Source of the DNA: Formivibrio sp. | Lineage (GTDB): Bacteria > Pseudomonadota > Gammaproteobacteria > Burkholderiales > Chitinibacteraceae | NCBI GenBank assembly: GCA_031291275.1 | Contig: JARLJJ010000327.1 | Span: forward strand, 1-64,000 | DNA length: 64,000 bases | Direction of reading: 5' to 3' | In this document: positions 44,069-54,957 of the stretch, in pieces | Numbering within the stretch: the first letter of the stretch is position 1 | Layout of the letters: every line of letters starts with the position of its first letter | The notes under the pieces: generated by a model | Databases searched by the model: none | What the model was told of the DNA's origin: nothing | What the model saw: only the letters and a program-made list of their open reading frames with translations | Program-made: the position numbers and the translations under genes

Positions 44069-44763
44069 TCGGCATGAAATCGTTCGATCTCTCGTTGTAT
44101 CTGGTGCTTGACCCCGACCTGTGCGGCGGGCCGCAAGGCATGGTGGAAACAGCTCGGGTGGCGGCGCAACACGGTGCGAGCATGGTTCAGTTGCGGGCGC
44201 CGAAGTGGAAGAAACGTCAGTGGCTGGAAACGGCGGCTGCGCTCAAAATGGTGCTTGATCCATTCGGTGTGCCACTGATCATCAATGACCATATCGATGT
44301 GGCGCTGGCGGTGGATGCGGCAGGCGTGCATGTCGGGCAATCCGATCTGCCGGTGACTGTGGTGCGAAGACTGATCGGGCCGCGCAAACTGCTGGGTTTG
44401 TCGGTTTCGAATGCGGTCCAGCTGGCAGATGTCCCGCATGAATGGGTCGATTATCTGGGTATCGGCCCGGTGTATCCCACGGGCACCAAGCTTGATGCGG
44501 CGGCAGTGATCGGCCTGCCGTTGTTTGGTGAACTGGTCAAGGTGGCCCCGCTGCCAGTGGTGGCCATTGGCGGTATCCATGCCGGAAATTGCGCCCCTTT
44601 GTTTGCCGCCGGGACCCATGGCGTAGCGGTGGTATCGGCAATTTGCGGCCAGAATGACCTGGCGCTGGCGACGAAAAATATCCTTGATGAAATTCGCAGG
44701 ATGCGGGTTTCTGGCCTGATGAATCCGGACTATCCGGACTTCTGCGCCGGCTGGATCGGCTAG
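44065..44763 (+). CDS. thiE: Thiamine phosphate synthase
   Basis: VQLRAPKWKKRQWLETAAAL, INDHIDVALAVDAAGVHVGQSDLPV, GIGPVYPTGTK, VAIGGIHAGN; 4-bp overlap with thiM. Confidence 0.93.
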   Translation: MIGMKSFDLSLYLVLDPDLCGGPQGMVETARVAAQHGASMVQLRAPKWKKRQWLETAAALKMVLDPFGVPLIINDHIDVALAVDAAGVHVGQSDLPVTVVRRLIGPRKLLGLSVSNAVQLADVPHEWVDYLGIGPVYPTGTKLDAAAVIGLPLFGELVKVAPLPVVAIGGIHAGNCAPLFAAGTHGVAVVSAICGQNDLALATKNILDEIRRMRVSGLMNPDYPDFCAGWIG

Positions 44764-44860
44764 CGCTATATCTCGGGTTTAATCATTCAACTGGGCGTCT
44801 TTGAAACGGTCCGGATATTGGCTTGACCAATATCCGGAGGTGTTGCGATGTGCGGATTTG

Positions 44861-47677
44861 TCAGCCCGTGGTCAGCATCCGCGCCAGATAATGCCCGGTA
44901 TGGCTGGCCGGGTTCTTTGCCACGTCTTCCGGCGTGCCGCAGGCGATGATCTGCCCACCGCCGGCACCGCCTTCGGGTCCGAGATCGATCAGCCAGTCGG
45001 CCGTCTTGATCACGTCGAGATTGTGCTCGATCACCACCACGGTATTGCCGTGTTCGCGCAGGCGACGCAGCACGACCAGCAGCAGGTCGATATCGTGGAA
45101 GTGCAGGCCGGTGGTTGGTTCGTCCAGGATATAGAGCGTGCGGCCGGTGTCGCGCTTCGAGAGTTCCAGCCCCAGCTTCACGCGCTGCGCTTCGCCGCCG
45201 GAGAGCGTGGTGGCCGACTGTCCCAGACGGACATAGCCCAGACCGACATCCATCAGCGTTTGCAGCTTGCGCGCGACGACCGGGACAACGCTGAAGAATT
45301 CCAGCGCGTTTTCCACGGTCATTTCCAGCACTTCGTGGATGGTCTTGCCCTTGTAGGTGACTTCCAGCGATTCGCGGTTGTAGCGTTTGCCGTGGCAGAC
45401 ATCGCACGGCACGTAGATATCCGGCAGGAAGTGCATTTCCACCTTCAATACGCCATCGCCCTGGCACGCTTCGCAGCGCCCGCCCTTCACGTTGAAGCTG
45501 AAGCGCCCCGGGCCGTAGCCGCGCTCGCGCGACATCGGCACGCCAGCGAACAGCTCGCGGATCGGCGTGAACAGGCCGGTATAGGTAGCCGGGTTCGAAC
45601 GAGGGGTGCGGCCAATCGGCGATTGGTCGACATTGATTACCTTGTCGAAATGCTCCAGGCCGTGAATCGACTGGAATGGCGCAGGTTCGGCGCTGGCGCC
45701 GTTCAGGTCGCGTGCGGCGATCACATGCAAGGTATCGTTGATCAGCGTGGATTTGCCCGAGCCGGAAACCCCGGTCACGCAGACCATCAGTCCGACCGGC
45801 AATGCCATCTCGACGTTTTTCAGATTGTTGCCGCTGGCGCCCTTGAGCGTGAGCCACTTTTCCGGATCGGGTTGGCGCCGGGTCGTCGGGGTTTCGATCT
45901 TGCGCAGCCCGGAAAGAAACTGGCCGGTGATCGAGCGCGGTTCGGCCATGATGTCTTCAGGCAAACCGGCAGCCAGCACTTCACCGCCGTGTTCTCCGGC
46001 ACCGGGGCCCATGTCGACCAGATAATCGGCCATGCGGATTGCATCTTCATCGTGTTCGACCACGATCACGGTGTTGTCGAGATCGCGCAGGCGGTGCAGC
46101 GTACCCAGCAGGCGGTCATTGTCGCGCTGGTGCAGGCCGATCGAAGGCTCGTCCAGCACGTACATCACGCCGGTCAGCCCGGAGCCGATCTGGCTGGCCA
46201 GGCGGATGCGCTGGGCTTCGCCGCCGGAGAGCGTGTCGGCCGAGCGTTCCAGGCACAGGTAATCGAGACCGACGTTGACCAGGAAGCCCAGGCGGCTGCT
46301 GATTTCCTTGACGATGCGTTCGGCGATCTGCGCCTTGGCGCCTTCCAGTTGCAGTGTGTCGAAGAACTGCGCGCAATCCTTCAGCGAGAGCTGCGCGATG
46401 CGATGCAGGTTCTGTCCGCCGATCAGTACGTGGCGTGCTTCCTTGCGCAGCCGTGCGCCGCCGCAGTGCGGGCAGGCCTGGTTGTTCTGGTATTTGGCCA
46501 GCTCTTCGCGTACTGCCATCGAATCTGTTTCTTTGTAGCGCCGTTCCAGATTGTGAACGATGCCCTCGAATGCATGCAGACGTTCCACTTTCTGGCCGCG
46601 TTCGTTCATGTAGGCAAAACGGATATGTTCATTGCCGGAGCCGTGCAGGATTGCCTCTTGCGATTCGGCCGGCAGCTGGTTCCATGGCAGGTTCACGTCA
46701 AAGCCATAATGCTCGGCAATGCCGGTGAGCATTTGGAAATAGAATTGGTTGCGTCGATCCCAGCCCTTGATGGCACCGCTGGCAAGGCTCAGATCCGGAT
46801 GCGCGACAATGCGCTTCGGATCGAAGAAGGTGATATGACCCAGTCCATCGCACTTGGGGCAGGCGCCCATCGGGTTGTTGAACGAGAACAGGCGCGGTTC
46901 GAGTTCGGGCAGACTGTAGCTGCACACCGGGCAGGCAAACTTGGCCGAGAACCAGTGTTCCTTGCCGCTATCCATTTCCACGGCAATCGCGCGCCCTTCG
47001 GCGTGGCGCAAAGCGGTTTCGAATGATTCGGCCAGGCGCTGCTGCAGGTCGGCGCGCACCTTCAGGCGGTCGATCACCACTTCGATGGTGTGTTTCTTGT
47101 TCTTGTCGAGCTTCGGTGTTTCGTCCAGCTCGAAGACTTCGCCATCGATGCGTGCCCGCACAAATCCCTGCGCGCGCAGCTCGTCGAACAGGTCCAGATT
47201 CTCGCCCTTGCGCCCGACGATCAAGGGCGCCAGGATCATCAGCTTGGTTTCTTCCGGCAGCGCCAGCACGTGATCGACCATCTGGCTCACGGTCTGGCTT
47301 TCCAGCGCCTGGCCGTGTTCCGGGCAATACGGCGTGCCAACGCGCGCAAACAGCAAGCGCAGGTAATCGTGGATTTCGGTGACGGTGCCCACGGTCGAGC
47401 GCGGGTTATGGCTGGTGGCTTTCTGTTCGATTGAAATGGCCGGCGAAAGCCCTTCGATCAGATCGACATCCGGTTTTTCCATCAGCTGCAGAAATTGTCG
47501 CGCATAGGCTGAAAGCGATTCGACATAGCGGCGCTGCCCTTCTGCATACAGCGTATCGAAGGCGAGCGACGATTTGCCAGAGCCGGAAAGCCCGGTGATG
47601 ACCACCAGCTTGCCGCGGGGGATATCGAGGTTCACATTCTTGAGGTTGTGCGTACGAGCACCGCGAATGCGGATCAT
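44861..47677 (-). CDS. uvrA: Excinuclease ABC subunit A
   Basis: [63 protein letters not shown] and second ATPase half with zinc fingers. ORF extends to 47752. Confidence 0.97.
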   Translation of the reverse strand: MIRIRGARTHNLKNVNLDIPRGKLVVITGLSGSGKSSLAFDTLYAEGQRRYVESLSAYARQFLQLMEKPDVDLIEGLSPAISIEQKATSHNPRSTVGTVTEIHDYLRLLFARVGTPYCPEHGQALESQTVSQMVDHVLALPEETKLMILAPLIVGRKGENLDLFDELRAQGFVRARIDGEVFELDETPKLDKNKKHTIEVVIDRLKVRADLQQRLAESFETALRHAEGRAIAVEMDSGKEHWFSAKFACPVCSYSLPELEPRLFSFNNPMGACPKCDGLGHITFFDPKRIVAHPDLSLASGAIKGWDRRNQFYFQMLTGIAEHYGFDVNLPWNQLPAESQEAILHGSGNEHIRFAYMNERGQKVERLHAFEGIVHNLERRYKETDSMAVREELAKYQNNQACPHCGGARLRKEARHVLIGGQNLHRIAQLSLKDCAQFFDTLQLEGAKAQIAERIVKEISSRLGFLVNVGLDYLCLERSADTLSGGEAQRIRLASQIGSGLTGVMYVLDEPSIGLHQRDNDRLLGTLHRLRDLDNTVIVVEHDEDAIRMADYLVDMGPGAGEHGGEVLAAGLPEDIMAEPRSITGQFLSGLRKIETPTTRRQPDPEKWLTLKGASGNNLKNVEMALPVGLMVCVTGVSGSGKSTLINDTLHVIAARDLNGASAEPAPFQSIHGLEHFDKVINVDQSPIGRTPRSNPATYTGLFTPIRELFAGVPMSRERGYGPGRFSFNVKGGRCEACQGDGVLKVEMHFLPDIYVPCDVCHGKRYNRESLEVTYKGKTIHEVLEMTVENALEFFSVVPVVARKLQTLMDVGLGYVRLGQSATTLSGGEAQRVKLGLELSKRDTGRTLYILDEPTTGLHFHDIDLLLVVLRRLREHGNTVVVIEHNLDVIKTADWLIDLGPEGGAGGGQIIACGTPEDVAKNPASHTGHYLARMLTTG

Positions 47678-47846
47678 GGGCTGGTCGGGGGCGGGGCGGT
47701 ACATGACTGATGTGGCCGGTTGCAGTGGAACCAACCATTTTACCGGATGCATGGAGGCAGGATAGGGAATTGTGGCAGATTGCCGATAGAGTCGGGCGGA
47801 GCAGGCGGTTTTCTGCTGATGTTTTGGCTTGCCGGAACCGTGTTTT

Positions 47847-49709
47847 TCAGCTCAGCGATTCCATCAGCGAATGGTAAAAGGCGAAATGATTACGGCCGTG
47901 CTGCTTTGCCTGGTACATGGCCACATCGGCGCGATGGGTCAGTGTGGTGACGTCCAGGCCATCCTCCGGGCACAGGGCAATGCCAATCGAGGTCGTGATA
48001 TCCAAAAGGTGTCCCTCGATTTGGTAGGGCTGGCTGACCGCGGAAATCAGTTTCTCTGCGACATGGGTGGCGGCTGCCGGATCGTCGATTTGATCGATCA
48101 TCAGCAGGAATTCGTCGCCACCCTGGCGGCAAAGCGTATCCGTGGCGCGCACGCAAGTTTGCATCCTGGCGGCGACTTCTTTCAGCAGCAAGTCGCCGAT
48201 ATGGTGCCCGAGCGTATCGTTGATCTGCTTGAAGTGGTCGAGGTCGAGGAATAGCACGCCGAAACGGCCACCATGCCGTTCGATTCGTGCGATAGCTTGT
48301 TCGATATGCTCTTCAAGCAGCCTGCGGTTGGCCAAGCCGGTCAGGAAATCGTGTTCGGAAAGAAAACGAAAGCGCGCGCTGATCTTGCGTTCGGTGGCAT
48401 CGGAGAATACGCCGATGTAGTGCGTGACGGTCCCGGTCTCGTCCTGGATGCAGGAAATGGTCAGATAAGCCGGGTAAATTTCCCCGTTTTTGCGGCGATG
48501 GGAGACTTCACCTACCCACGGCTGGTTTTTGCCGACCACGGTCCAGTCCGGCTTGGGATCGCTTTCATTGTCTTCAGGGCAGGCGTAAAGCATGGCGGGC
48601 GATTGTCCGATCACTTCGCTGGCCGAGTAGCCGGTGATGTCACTGAACGCACGGTTGACCGAAAAAATGCGCATGGCCGCGGTGGCAATAAAAATGGCTT
48701 CCGCGCTGGATTTGAATACTTGCGCCGACAGGCTGAGCTGCTCGTCTGTTGCTGCCTGAATTTGCGCAGTGTGCAGCAGGCGGTTGTAGATGAAGACGGA
48801 AAGACCGATGACGGCAAAAATCGACAGGCCGATCACGGCCAGCAGGATGCGCATCTGTTTTTGCCATTGCGCCAGTAGTACTTCGCGGTCCAGATGAATA
48901 TGCAGTGCAAACGGAAAAATCCGTGAAGCCTGGTAGGCGGTCAACGTGGCGCGTCCTGCCAGGGTGTGCTCGAAAACGGCGGGATGTGCGGTATCGCCAT
49001 GTTCTCCGGGCAGCAAGTCGAGGCGTATCCCGGGGTGTCTACGTTCATCGGTCGAAAACAGCAGCGTGCGATCCAGCCGGAATAGCTCGATATGTCCCGC
49101 ATCCGGGGCAATAAGCTGGCTGAATTGGTTGATGAAATAATCCGTATTGACGGTCGCCAGAAAAGTAAATGCTTGCTGATGGATGAAGACGATTTTCATC
49201 ACAGGCAAAAAAACCAGCGCATCGGGTGCTGCTGGTTTTTCCGGTGTGGTGGGTTCCCCTTGATTCAGATGCCTGCCTATCCAGGGAACACCGATGCGAA
49301 ATACTTCGGTCGGGGTAGTCATTCGCGGCAGGAAATTGGCGGTATCGATTTTTTTGCCGACATCTTCCGGGTGCGAGCTTGACACGACGAAGCCATTTTT
49401 ATCGATCAGTGCAAGCGAGCGCAGGTAGGGCACGTTGTGCAAGGCAAGGGTAAATGCATTTTTCGCCGGGATGCCCGATTCCAGAATGACCGGGGCATTT
49501 TTGAGTGCGACATCAATGTTGTTGAAGCTCTGGGTCAGGTAATCCTCGAAGACGCGGGCCTGAATGGAGACCAGATTCAGGCCGCTGTCGATTTTCTGTT
49601 TTTGCAACAACCATATTGCATAGCCGCTCGCCGCCAGCATGGAGAGCACCATGCTGGTAACGATGCCGATAAATAGGCAGCGGATGTTTTTATGGCGAAA
49701 ATCAAACAC
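47847..49709 (-). CDS. Membrane sensor diguanylate cyclase (extracellular sensor domain, PAS, GGDEF)
   Basis: Two TM segments, PAS block ([31 protein letters not shown]), GGDEF region with [13 protein letters not shown]. Confidence 0.9.
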   Translation of the reverse strand: MFDFRHKNIRCLFIGIVTSMVLSMLAASGYAIWLLQKQKIDSGLNLVSIQARVFEDYLTQSFNNIDVALKNAPVILESGIPAKNAFTLALHNVPYLRSLALIDKNGFVVSSSHPEDVGKKIDTANFLPRMTTPTEVFRIGVPWIGRHLNQGEPTTPEKPAAPDALVFLPVMKIVFIHQQAFTFLATVNTDYFINQFSQLIAPDAGHIELFRLDRTLLFSTDERRHPGIRLDLLPGEHGDTAHPAVFEHTLAGRATLTAYQASRIFPFALHIHLDREVLLAQWQKQMRILLAVIGLSIFAVIGLSVFIYNRLLHTAQIQAATDEQLSLSAQVFKSSAEAIFIATAAMRIFSVNRAFSDITGYSASEVIGQSPAMLYACPEDNESDPKPDWTVVGKNQPWVGEVSHRRKNGEIYPAYLTISCIQDETGTVTHYIGVFSDATERKISARFRFLSEHDFLTGLANRRLLEEHIEQAIARIERHGGRFGVLFLDLDHFKQINDTLGHHIGDLLLKEVAARMQTCVRATDTLCRQGGDEFLLMIDQIDDPAAATHVAEKLISAVSQPYQIEGHLLDITTSIGIALCPEDGLDVTTLTHRADVAMYQAKQHGRNHFAFYHSLMESLS

Positions 49710-49727
49710 CGGATGGCTCCTGCAAGC

Positions 49728-50516
49728 TCAGTGATTCACCACGATGGCGTCAAGTTTCTGGCGCTTGGCTGCTGCGAGCAGCCGCCCATCTCGCTTGATA
49801 TCACTCACGAATTGTTCGATTCGTGCCAGCCAGACAAGGTCGCCCTTCTGCATGGCATAAGCGTAACTCGTTAGTTGGTAAACCCCGGAAGGTGCGACCA
49901 GGCGAGCCCAATCCGTGGTTTCCAGCATGCGCCGGCTATAGGGGTAGTCGGTCATAAAGACATCGGCGCGACCGGATTCCACTTCCTGTTCCCGGGCATG
50001 CGGGCTGTCGAGTATCTCCAGCGAGGCATGCTTCAGTTTTTCGCGCATCACCGTTTCGTGCAGTGTGCCTTTGGCGACGGCAACTGCCACGCCAGGTTTG
50101 TCGATGTCATCCCAGTTCTTGATGCGGCGATTGGTTTGCGTGGTGATCGCATAAATGTCGCTTTGCAGATAGGGATGACTGAAGCTCAGTTTTTCTGCGC
50201 GTTGCGGCAGTACGCCGACGGCAAACATGGCAATGTCGCAACGATCCTGTTCGATGTCGTCGATCAGTCGCGCAAAATTGCTATCGACAAAAACCGGGGA
50301 GACGCCCAGATCACTGGCAAGTGCCTGGGCCAGGTCGATATCGATGCCGGAAAGTTGTTGGGTTCTGGGGTTACGGTAGGTAATGCCGTAATAATCGGGC
50401 CAGATACAGACGCGCAGTATCTTGGAAGATTGTACCCGAGCCAACCGGCTGGGGTCGGCGTGTGCCAGTTCGATTAAAAACAGCAGGGAGGTAAAGGCCA
50501 GCAATATGCGAAACAT
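49728..50516 (-). CDS. Extracellular solute-binding protein family 3
   Basis: Signal peptide; GIDIDLAQALASDLGVSPVFVDSNFARLIDDIEQDRCDIAMFAVG...RAEKLSFSHPYL. Confidence 0.88.
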   Translation of the reverse strand: MFRILLAFTSLLFLIELAHADPSRLARVQSSKILRVCIWPDYYGITYRNPRTQQLSGIDIDLAQALASDLGVSPVFVDSNFARLIDDIEQDRCDIAMFAVGVLPQRAEKLSFSHPYLQSDIYAITTQTNRRIKNWDDIDKPGVAVAVAKGTLHETVMREKLKHASLEILDSPHAREQEVESGRADVFMTDYPYSRRMLETTDWARLVAPSGVYQLTSYAYAMQKGDLVWLARIEQFVSDIKRDGRLLAAAKRQKLDAIVVNH

Positions 50517-50667
50517 CGGATTCTCCGGTGCAGGGGCATTGGTCAGGCCGGGTGACCTATTTGATTAGGGGTTTCCCTAGCTATTGTAAGGTTAATTTAC
50601 CATTAAACAAGATGTGGGTATTCCAAAACCGTGAATTTATCGCTGGGATGAATACGGGACGGGGAAA

Positions 50668-52944
50668 TTAGTCAGGAAGCGTGATGGGATCAAGCCAATG
50701 ACTTTGGTCACGGAAGACCACCACACTGCCGCTGGCATCGCCTTTCTCATCAAGAATACAGGCCACGGCTTCCTGAATCGTGAAAGTCAGGCCAAATCGA
50801 TTGAGCAGGACAGCGGTGCGGTGTCGCAGAGGGGCATGACTGGTGGCGAGCGTTTGGCGTGGCAGGCAGGGCAGTGGCAATCGGGTTACCGGATCAATCA
50901 CCTGAAAGACTTGTTCGATGGGCAGGTTGAGTGCTTCTTGCGCCTCTCTGCCTGTGAGTGCAATGGCGACGGGATTCAGATAATCGACGCGACCTGCCAG
51001 ATCGGTGGTGATCACGCCGTCAGAAAGCGATTCCAGGATGGCGATCAGTCGCTGTTTTTCTGCCAGGACTTTGAGTCGTGCCTGGTGTAATGCAGTGATG
51101 TCGCGCCCGATGCCCCGGTAGCCGACAAAATAACCCGCTTTGTCCAGAACCGGCTTGCCGGACAGGCTGATCACCAAGGGGTCGTTGCCGTTGCGCAGGA
51201 TAAAAGTGAAATCCCGGTAAGGCTGATGCGCATCAAGCGCTTTGCGGTGACTGATCCATTGCGCTTCGCTCAATCCGGCTTGCGCCAGTTCTCCCGGGCC
51301 AAGCTCGACGCTATGGGCTGGATTGACCTCATGGATTTTGAAAAAACCACCGGTTACGTGGGTAAATCGTCCTTCTTCGTCCTGTTCCCAAACCCAATCG
51401 TTTGAAAGGGTCATTAAATCAGCGAGCCGTTCATTCTGCTGGTGTAACTCATCGTTTTGTTCAATCTCCCGGGTGATCTCGCGGGCGTGCAAGCCTGTGC
51501 CGAGAGATTGGTTGTCGGCATCCTGCAACGGGATCACGATCACTTCGTAGTGGTGAATGGTGCCGTTGGTGTCGCAGTGGCTACTGGTGGTGTGCAATGG
51601 TGTGTTCAATTCCCCCAATTCGGCGGAAAGGAGCAGAGGCTCGTCGAATTGATCCAGCGGCTTGTCTTCGCGGCCAAAGCGGTTTTGCGCGGACTGATTG
51701 GCATAGTTAATCTGACCGTTTGTATTGCGGATCACAATGAAGTCGCTGATCTGGTCGGCGATGGCCATTAATTGCTGGCATTGGATTTCACGTTGCTGGA
51801 AATTGGCCGTGAGATCCAGCGCCCATTGCCTGGCGCGGTCCACGGCATTCTTTTTTGTTTGCAGGAGTGTGCCGAGTAGGAGGGTGATGCCCATACTGGC
51901 CAGTGCCGTTAGCCACAATCCGCCCTGATATTGCGGCGCAATTCCCCAAGGGGTTGCACATAATTCCAGTCGCCATTGCCGACCAGGCATGTTGATCAAT
52001 TTATTGCTGCACAAGAGTGTGCCCGGATGATTGGGTTGAATTCGGGTCTCGACGAGTTGTGCTTCTGGGCGACGGGTGGCGCGATCTATTTCGCCGCCGG
52101 TATCGTAGAGCCGTATTCGCGTTAATTTTTTTTGCAAGGCAGCATCCATACCGGACAGCATCTGATCTACGTGATATATAGCCGTCAGCGATCCGCGGTA
52201 GCGTGACCGCCGCTCTGCCGTATTCGAAGGCTTGGGCCCGGCGGTGTATACCGGGTAATGCATCATGAAACCTAGAGGCGCATTCGTTTGCCGGCCGAGT
52301 ATGAACGGTGGGCTGGTCATGCCGCGACCTTCATCGCGGGACAGGGCCAGTGCGCTGCGGTTTTCCGTCAGGCTTAACAGATCGAGCCCAAGGTAATCGG
52401 CGGTGGCTGTGTTGACGGGATAGAGGTAATCCACCGGTTGCGTGTGAGCCAGTCCAGTATCAGGATGGACCGTATAGCCCAGATAAGCGGTGGCGCGTTT
52501 GCTGCGGGGGTCACGCACCGCCGTGGTGAAAGTCTGAAGTTGATCGTGTTCAACCTGACGGGAAAATCCGATCGCAATAAAACCGGCAAGGCGAGTCAGG
52601 ATGTTTTGATTATCCAGAATAGCCTGGAATGTTTCCGGCTTGAGGTCGGGATTGGCGATGAATGCGCCCTGCAAGCCGCGTAATACCTCCCCTTGTTCGT
52701 TCAACCGGCTCTCAATCTGTTGTGTGGCCTGTTCGGTGATTCGGTTCAATTGTTCCTGGGCCTCTCCTTGAATCACCCGGCTGAATCCCATGACCAGCAA
52801 TCCGGCAAGCAACAACCCACCCAGCAGCGTCAGCAGGAACGGACGCAGTTTGGACAAGGTGGCGAGGAGTTGGTTAGGCGGGTGCATGGCCGAAGCACAC
52901 AAGGAGTTTTTTTTACTATGGTGCATGAATCCGGCGGGCGCCAA
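50668..52944 (-). CDS. CHASE-domain membrane protein with PAS domains and no recognisable C-terminal output domain
   Basis: GFIAIGFSRQVEHDQLQTF...FMMHYPVY CHASE-like, TM helix, PAS blocks (VGYRGIGRDITALHQARLK, VITTDLAGRVDYLNPVAIALTGREAQEALN); ORF ends ...VVVFRDQSHWLDPITLPD*. Confidence 0.8.
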   Translation of the reverse strand: MAPAGFMHHSKKNSLCASAMHPPNQLLATLSKLRPFLLTLLGGLLLAGLLVMGFSRVIQGEAQEQLNRITEQATQQIESRLNEQGEVLRGLQGAFIANPDLKPETFQAILDNQNILTRLAGFIAIGFSRQVEHDQLQTFTTAVRDPRSKRATAYLGYTVHPDTGLAHTQPVDYLYPVNTATADYLGLDLLSLTENRSALALSRDEGRGMTSPPFILGRQTNAPLGFMMHYPVYTAGPKPSNTAERRSRYRGSLTAIYHVDQMLSGMDAALQKKLTRIRLYDTGGEIDRATRRPEAQLVETRIQPNHPGTLLCSNKLINMPGRQWRLELCATPWGIAPQYQGGLWLTALASMGITLLLGTLLQTKKNAVDRARQWALDLTANFQQREIQCQQLMAIADQISDFIVIRNTNGQINYANQSAQNRFGREDKPLDQFDEPLLLSAELGELNTPLHTTSSHCDTNGTIHHYEVIVIPLQDADNQSLGTGLHAREITREIEQNDELHQQNERLADLMTLSNDWVWEQDEEGRFTHVTGGFFKIHEVNPAHSVELGPGELAQAGLSEAQWISHRKALDAHQPYRDFTFILRNGNDPLVISLSGKPVLDKAGYFVGYRGIGRDITALHQARLKVLAEKQRLIAILESLSDGVITTDLAGRVDYLNPVAIALTGREAQEALNLPIEQVFQVIDPVTRLPLPCLPRQTLATSHAPLRHRTAVLLNRFGLTFTIQEAVACILDEKGDASGSVVVFRDQSHWLDPITLPD

Positions 52945-53003
52945 TGCTGATCGAACAACGATCGGACTTTTTTGCTGTCGGTAGGCGTAGGTGTTTCTAA
53001 GAT

Positions 53004-54602
53004 TTACGTGCCGGGATGGTCAGTTTCTTGTTCCCGGTTTTCGGCAAAACGCAGTCGAACCTCATCGATTTGTGGCAGAACTCGAAAGAATGCATCCACC
53101 ACGTCCGGATCGAATTGCGTGCCTCGCCCGGCGCGGATCGCGTTGAGAACGTCTTCTTGTGGCCAGGGTTTTTTGTAGCATCGTGCCTGGGACAGGGCAT
53201 CGTACACATCTGCCAGGGCAACGATCCTCCCGGCCAAAGAAATCGCTTCGCCAGACAAGCCCTGTGGATAGCCTTGTCCATTCCATTTTTCGTGGTGTTC
53301 ATGCGCAATCATGGCGGCCATTTTCAGTGTGCGTGGACGGGCCTCCTTGAATAGCAGGTAACCCATCTCGGCATGTCCATCCATGATGTTGCGCTCTTCG
53401 GGTGTGAAGGGGCCAGGTTTGTTGAGTACCGCATCGGGAATGGCAACTTTGCCGGCATCGTGCAATGGACTGGCCGCGCGAACGATGGATGCCTCCTCAT
53501 CTGTTAGTCCCATGGCTTTTGCCAGCAGCCAGGAATATTCAGCCATGCGGCGGATGTGGTTGCCCGTATCGGGAGAGCGGTGCTCGATGACTTCGGAAAG
53601 TTGATAAATGATGGTGCGCTGGGTGTCCTCGATTTCATGCGACAGCATCAGGTTTTCGTAGGCAATCGACACATTGCGGCAGAACAGCTCTACCAGACTG
53701 GTATCGGGATGAGACAGGGCGACTGGGCCATCGATAATCAAGAGATTGACCGGACCATGCGGCGATTTGAAAAAACCGATGAAATGGTCCTGGGCGTAAA
53801 TACTGTGTTCTTGCTGGATGGCTTGATCAATCGAGCTCTTGAAGCGTTCGAGATCTCCATTATCAAGGTCTTGTCCGCATAAGTGCTGATAACCGCCGGT
53901 GGCATACATGACCTTGATTTCACCGTCCTGCCCTGTCAGTGCAGTGAGCCCGCCTTGAATCACGACATACAATGCTTCTTGCTCGAAAAACAGCAGTGCC
54001 TGCAATTGTTCCAGTACGCCTTGAGCGAATTGCCGGATCGACTGCTGACGGAATATCGTACTGGAAGCTTCGATGACCTTCAGCAATCCGCGCCGATTGG
54101 CTTCCAGCATGGATCGCTGGTGTTCGATGGTCATGATGTCGTTGTAGGAGCGCAGCGTACCCAGTACCGCGGTAAATAGCTTGTCGCGCGTCAGTTCGGT
54201 TTTCGCTTTGTAGTCGTTGATGTCATACGATTCAATAACCTGGCGCTCCGGCGCTACGCCGGGTTGTCCGGTGCGCAGAATGATCCGTACCGTATGGTTG
54301 TGCAGGTCTTCGCGGATGGCCCGTGCCACGCCAAGTCCGGCGTTTTCCGATTCCATCACCACATCAAGCAATACCAGCGCGATGTCTTTATTCGTACGCA
54401 GAACGTCAAGGGCTTCCGCCCCGCTGTAGCTACTGATGATATTGAGTGGGCGGCCCAGAAAATCGATGTTGGCCAGTGCCAGCTTTGTAACCTGATGAAT
54501 ATCCGGTTCGTCGTCCACCACCAGCACGTTCCATGGCGGCATTGTGGGTTGCGGCGTGTCAGTCAGATCATCTTCCAGCCAGTTATCTTCATTCTGATCC
54601 AT
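53004..54602 (-). CDS. Response regulator with DUF3369 and HD domain (HD-GYP-like phosphodiesterase)
   Basis: REC VLVVDDEPDIHQVTKLAL...LVLLDVVMES; HD region HRSPDTGNHIRRMAEYSWLLAKAMG...PLHDAGKVAIPDAVLNKPGPFTPEE...HEKWNGQGYPQGLSG. Confidence 0.92.
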   Translation of the reverse strand: MDQNEDNWLEDDLTDTPQPTMPPWNVLVVDDEPDIHQVTKLALANIDFLGRPLNIISSYSGAEALDVLRTNKDIALVLLDVVMESENAGLGVARAIREDLHNHTVRIILRTGQPGVAPERQVIESYDINDYKAKTELTRDKLFTAVLGTLRSYNDIMTIEHQRSMLEANRRGLLKVIEASSTIFRQQSIRQFAQGVLEQLQALLFFEQEALYVVIQGGLTALTGQDGEIKVMYATGGYQHLCGQDLDNGDLERFKSSIDQAIQQEHSIYAQDHFIGFFKSPHGPVNLLIIDGPVALSHPDTSLVELFCRNVSIAYENLMLSHEIEDTQRTIIYQLSEVIEHRSPDTGNHIRRMAEYSWLLAKAMGLTDEEASIVRAASPLHDAGKVAIPDAVLNKPGPFTPEERNIMDGHAEMGYLLFKEARPRTLKMAAMIAHEHHEKWNGQGYPQGLSGEAISLAGRIVALADVYDALSQARCYKKPWPQEDVLNAIRAGRGTQFDPDVVDAFFRVLPQIDEVRLRFAENREQETDHPGT

Positions 54603-54861
54603 GTTTTGGCCCCATTCGCTCAGCGTAACTGCCCGCTTACCTATTGCCTCAGTTTAGACCTGGCATGCTGGAATTGTTACCTTTATGGCGAGCCCTTCGT
54701 GGCGTATGAAATTTCGAACCACAGGCAAATTCTGGCGTCTGGTGCCTATTTTTTTAGCATTTTGCGCTACACCTAACAGCCTGACACGCTTTGGCCGTGC
54801 TGGACCTGTCGATATCTTTGGGGATAAGTTGGGTACTCTTTGGAGTTGAGTCCGTCAGGAA

Positions 54862-54875
54862 TTGATTGTTATCAA
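54862..54875 (+). promoter_or_regulatory. FNR/ANR box upstream of nrdD
   Basis: TTGATtgttATCAA, exact match to TTGAT-N4-ATCAA. Confidence 0.75.
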
Positions 54876-54877
54876 GC

Positions 54878-54893
54878 GCACTCTATTTGGTGT
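54878..54893 (+). promoter_or_regulatory. Candidate second NrdR box (degenerate)
   Basis: gcaCTCTATTTGGTGT; partial match to acaCwAtATaTwGtgt, centre 32 bp from the strong box. Confidence 0.5.
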
Positions 54894-54909
54894 CGCGGTG
54901 GATATAAAG

Positions 54910-54925
54910 GCACAATATATTGTGT
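54910..54925 (+). promoter_or_regulatory. NrdR box upstream of nrdD
   Basis: gCACAATATATTGTGt, a perfect palindrome matching the NrdR consensus. Confidence 0.75.
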
Positions 54926-54957
54926 TTTTAAAAGTATAAAAAAATCGAGGGGTGGGA

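Noticed and set aside
44801-47026. 741-aa plus-strand ORF antisense to uvrA
   Set aside because: It lies opposite a clear uvrA and has shadow-ORF composition (His/Arg/Gln rich) with no recognisable domain.
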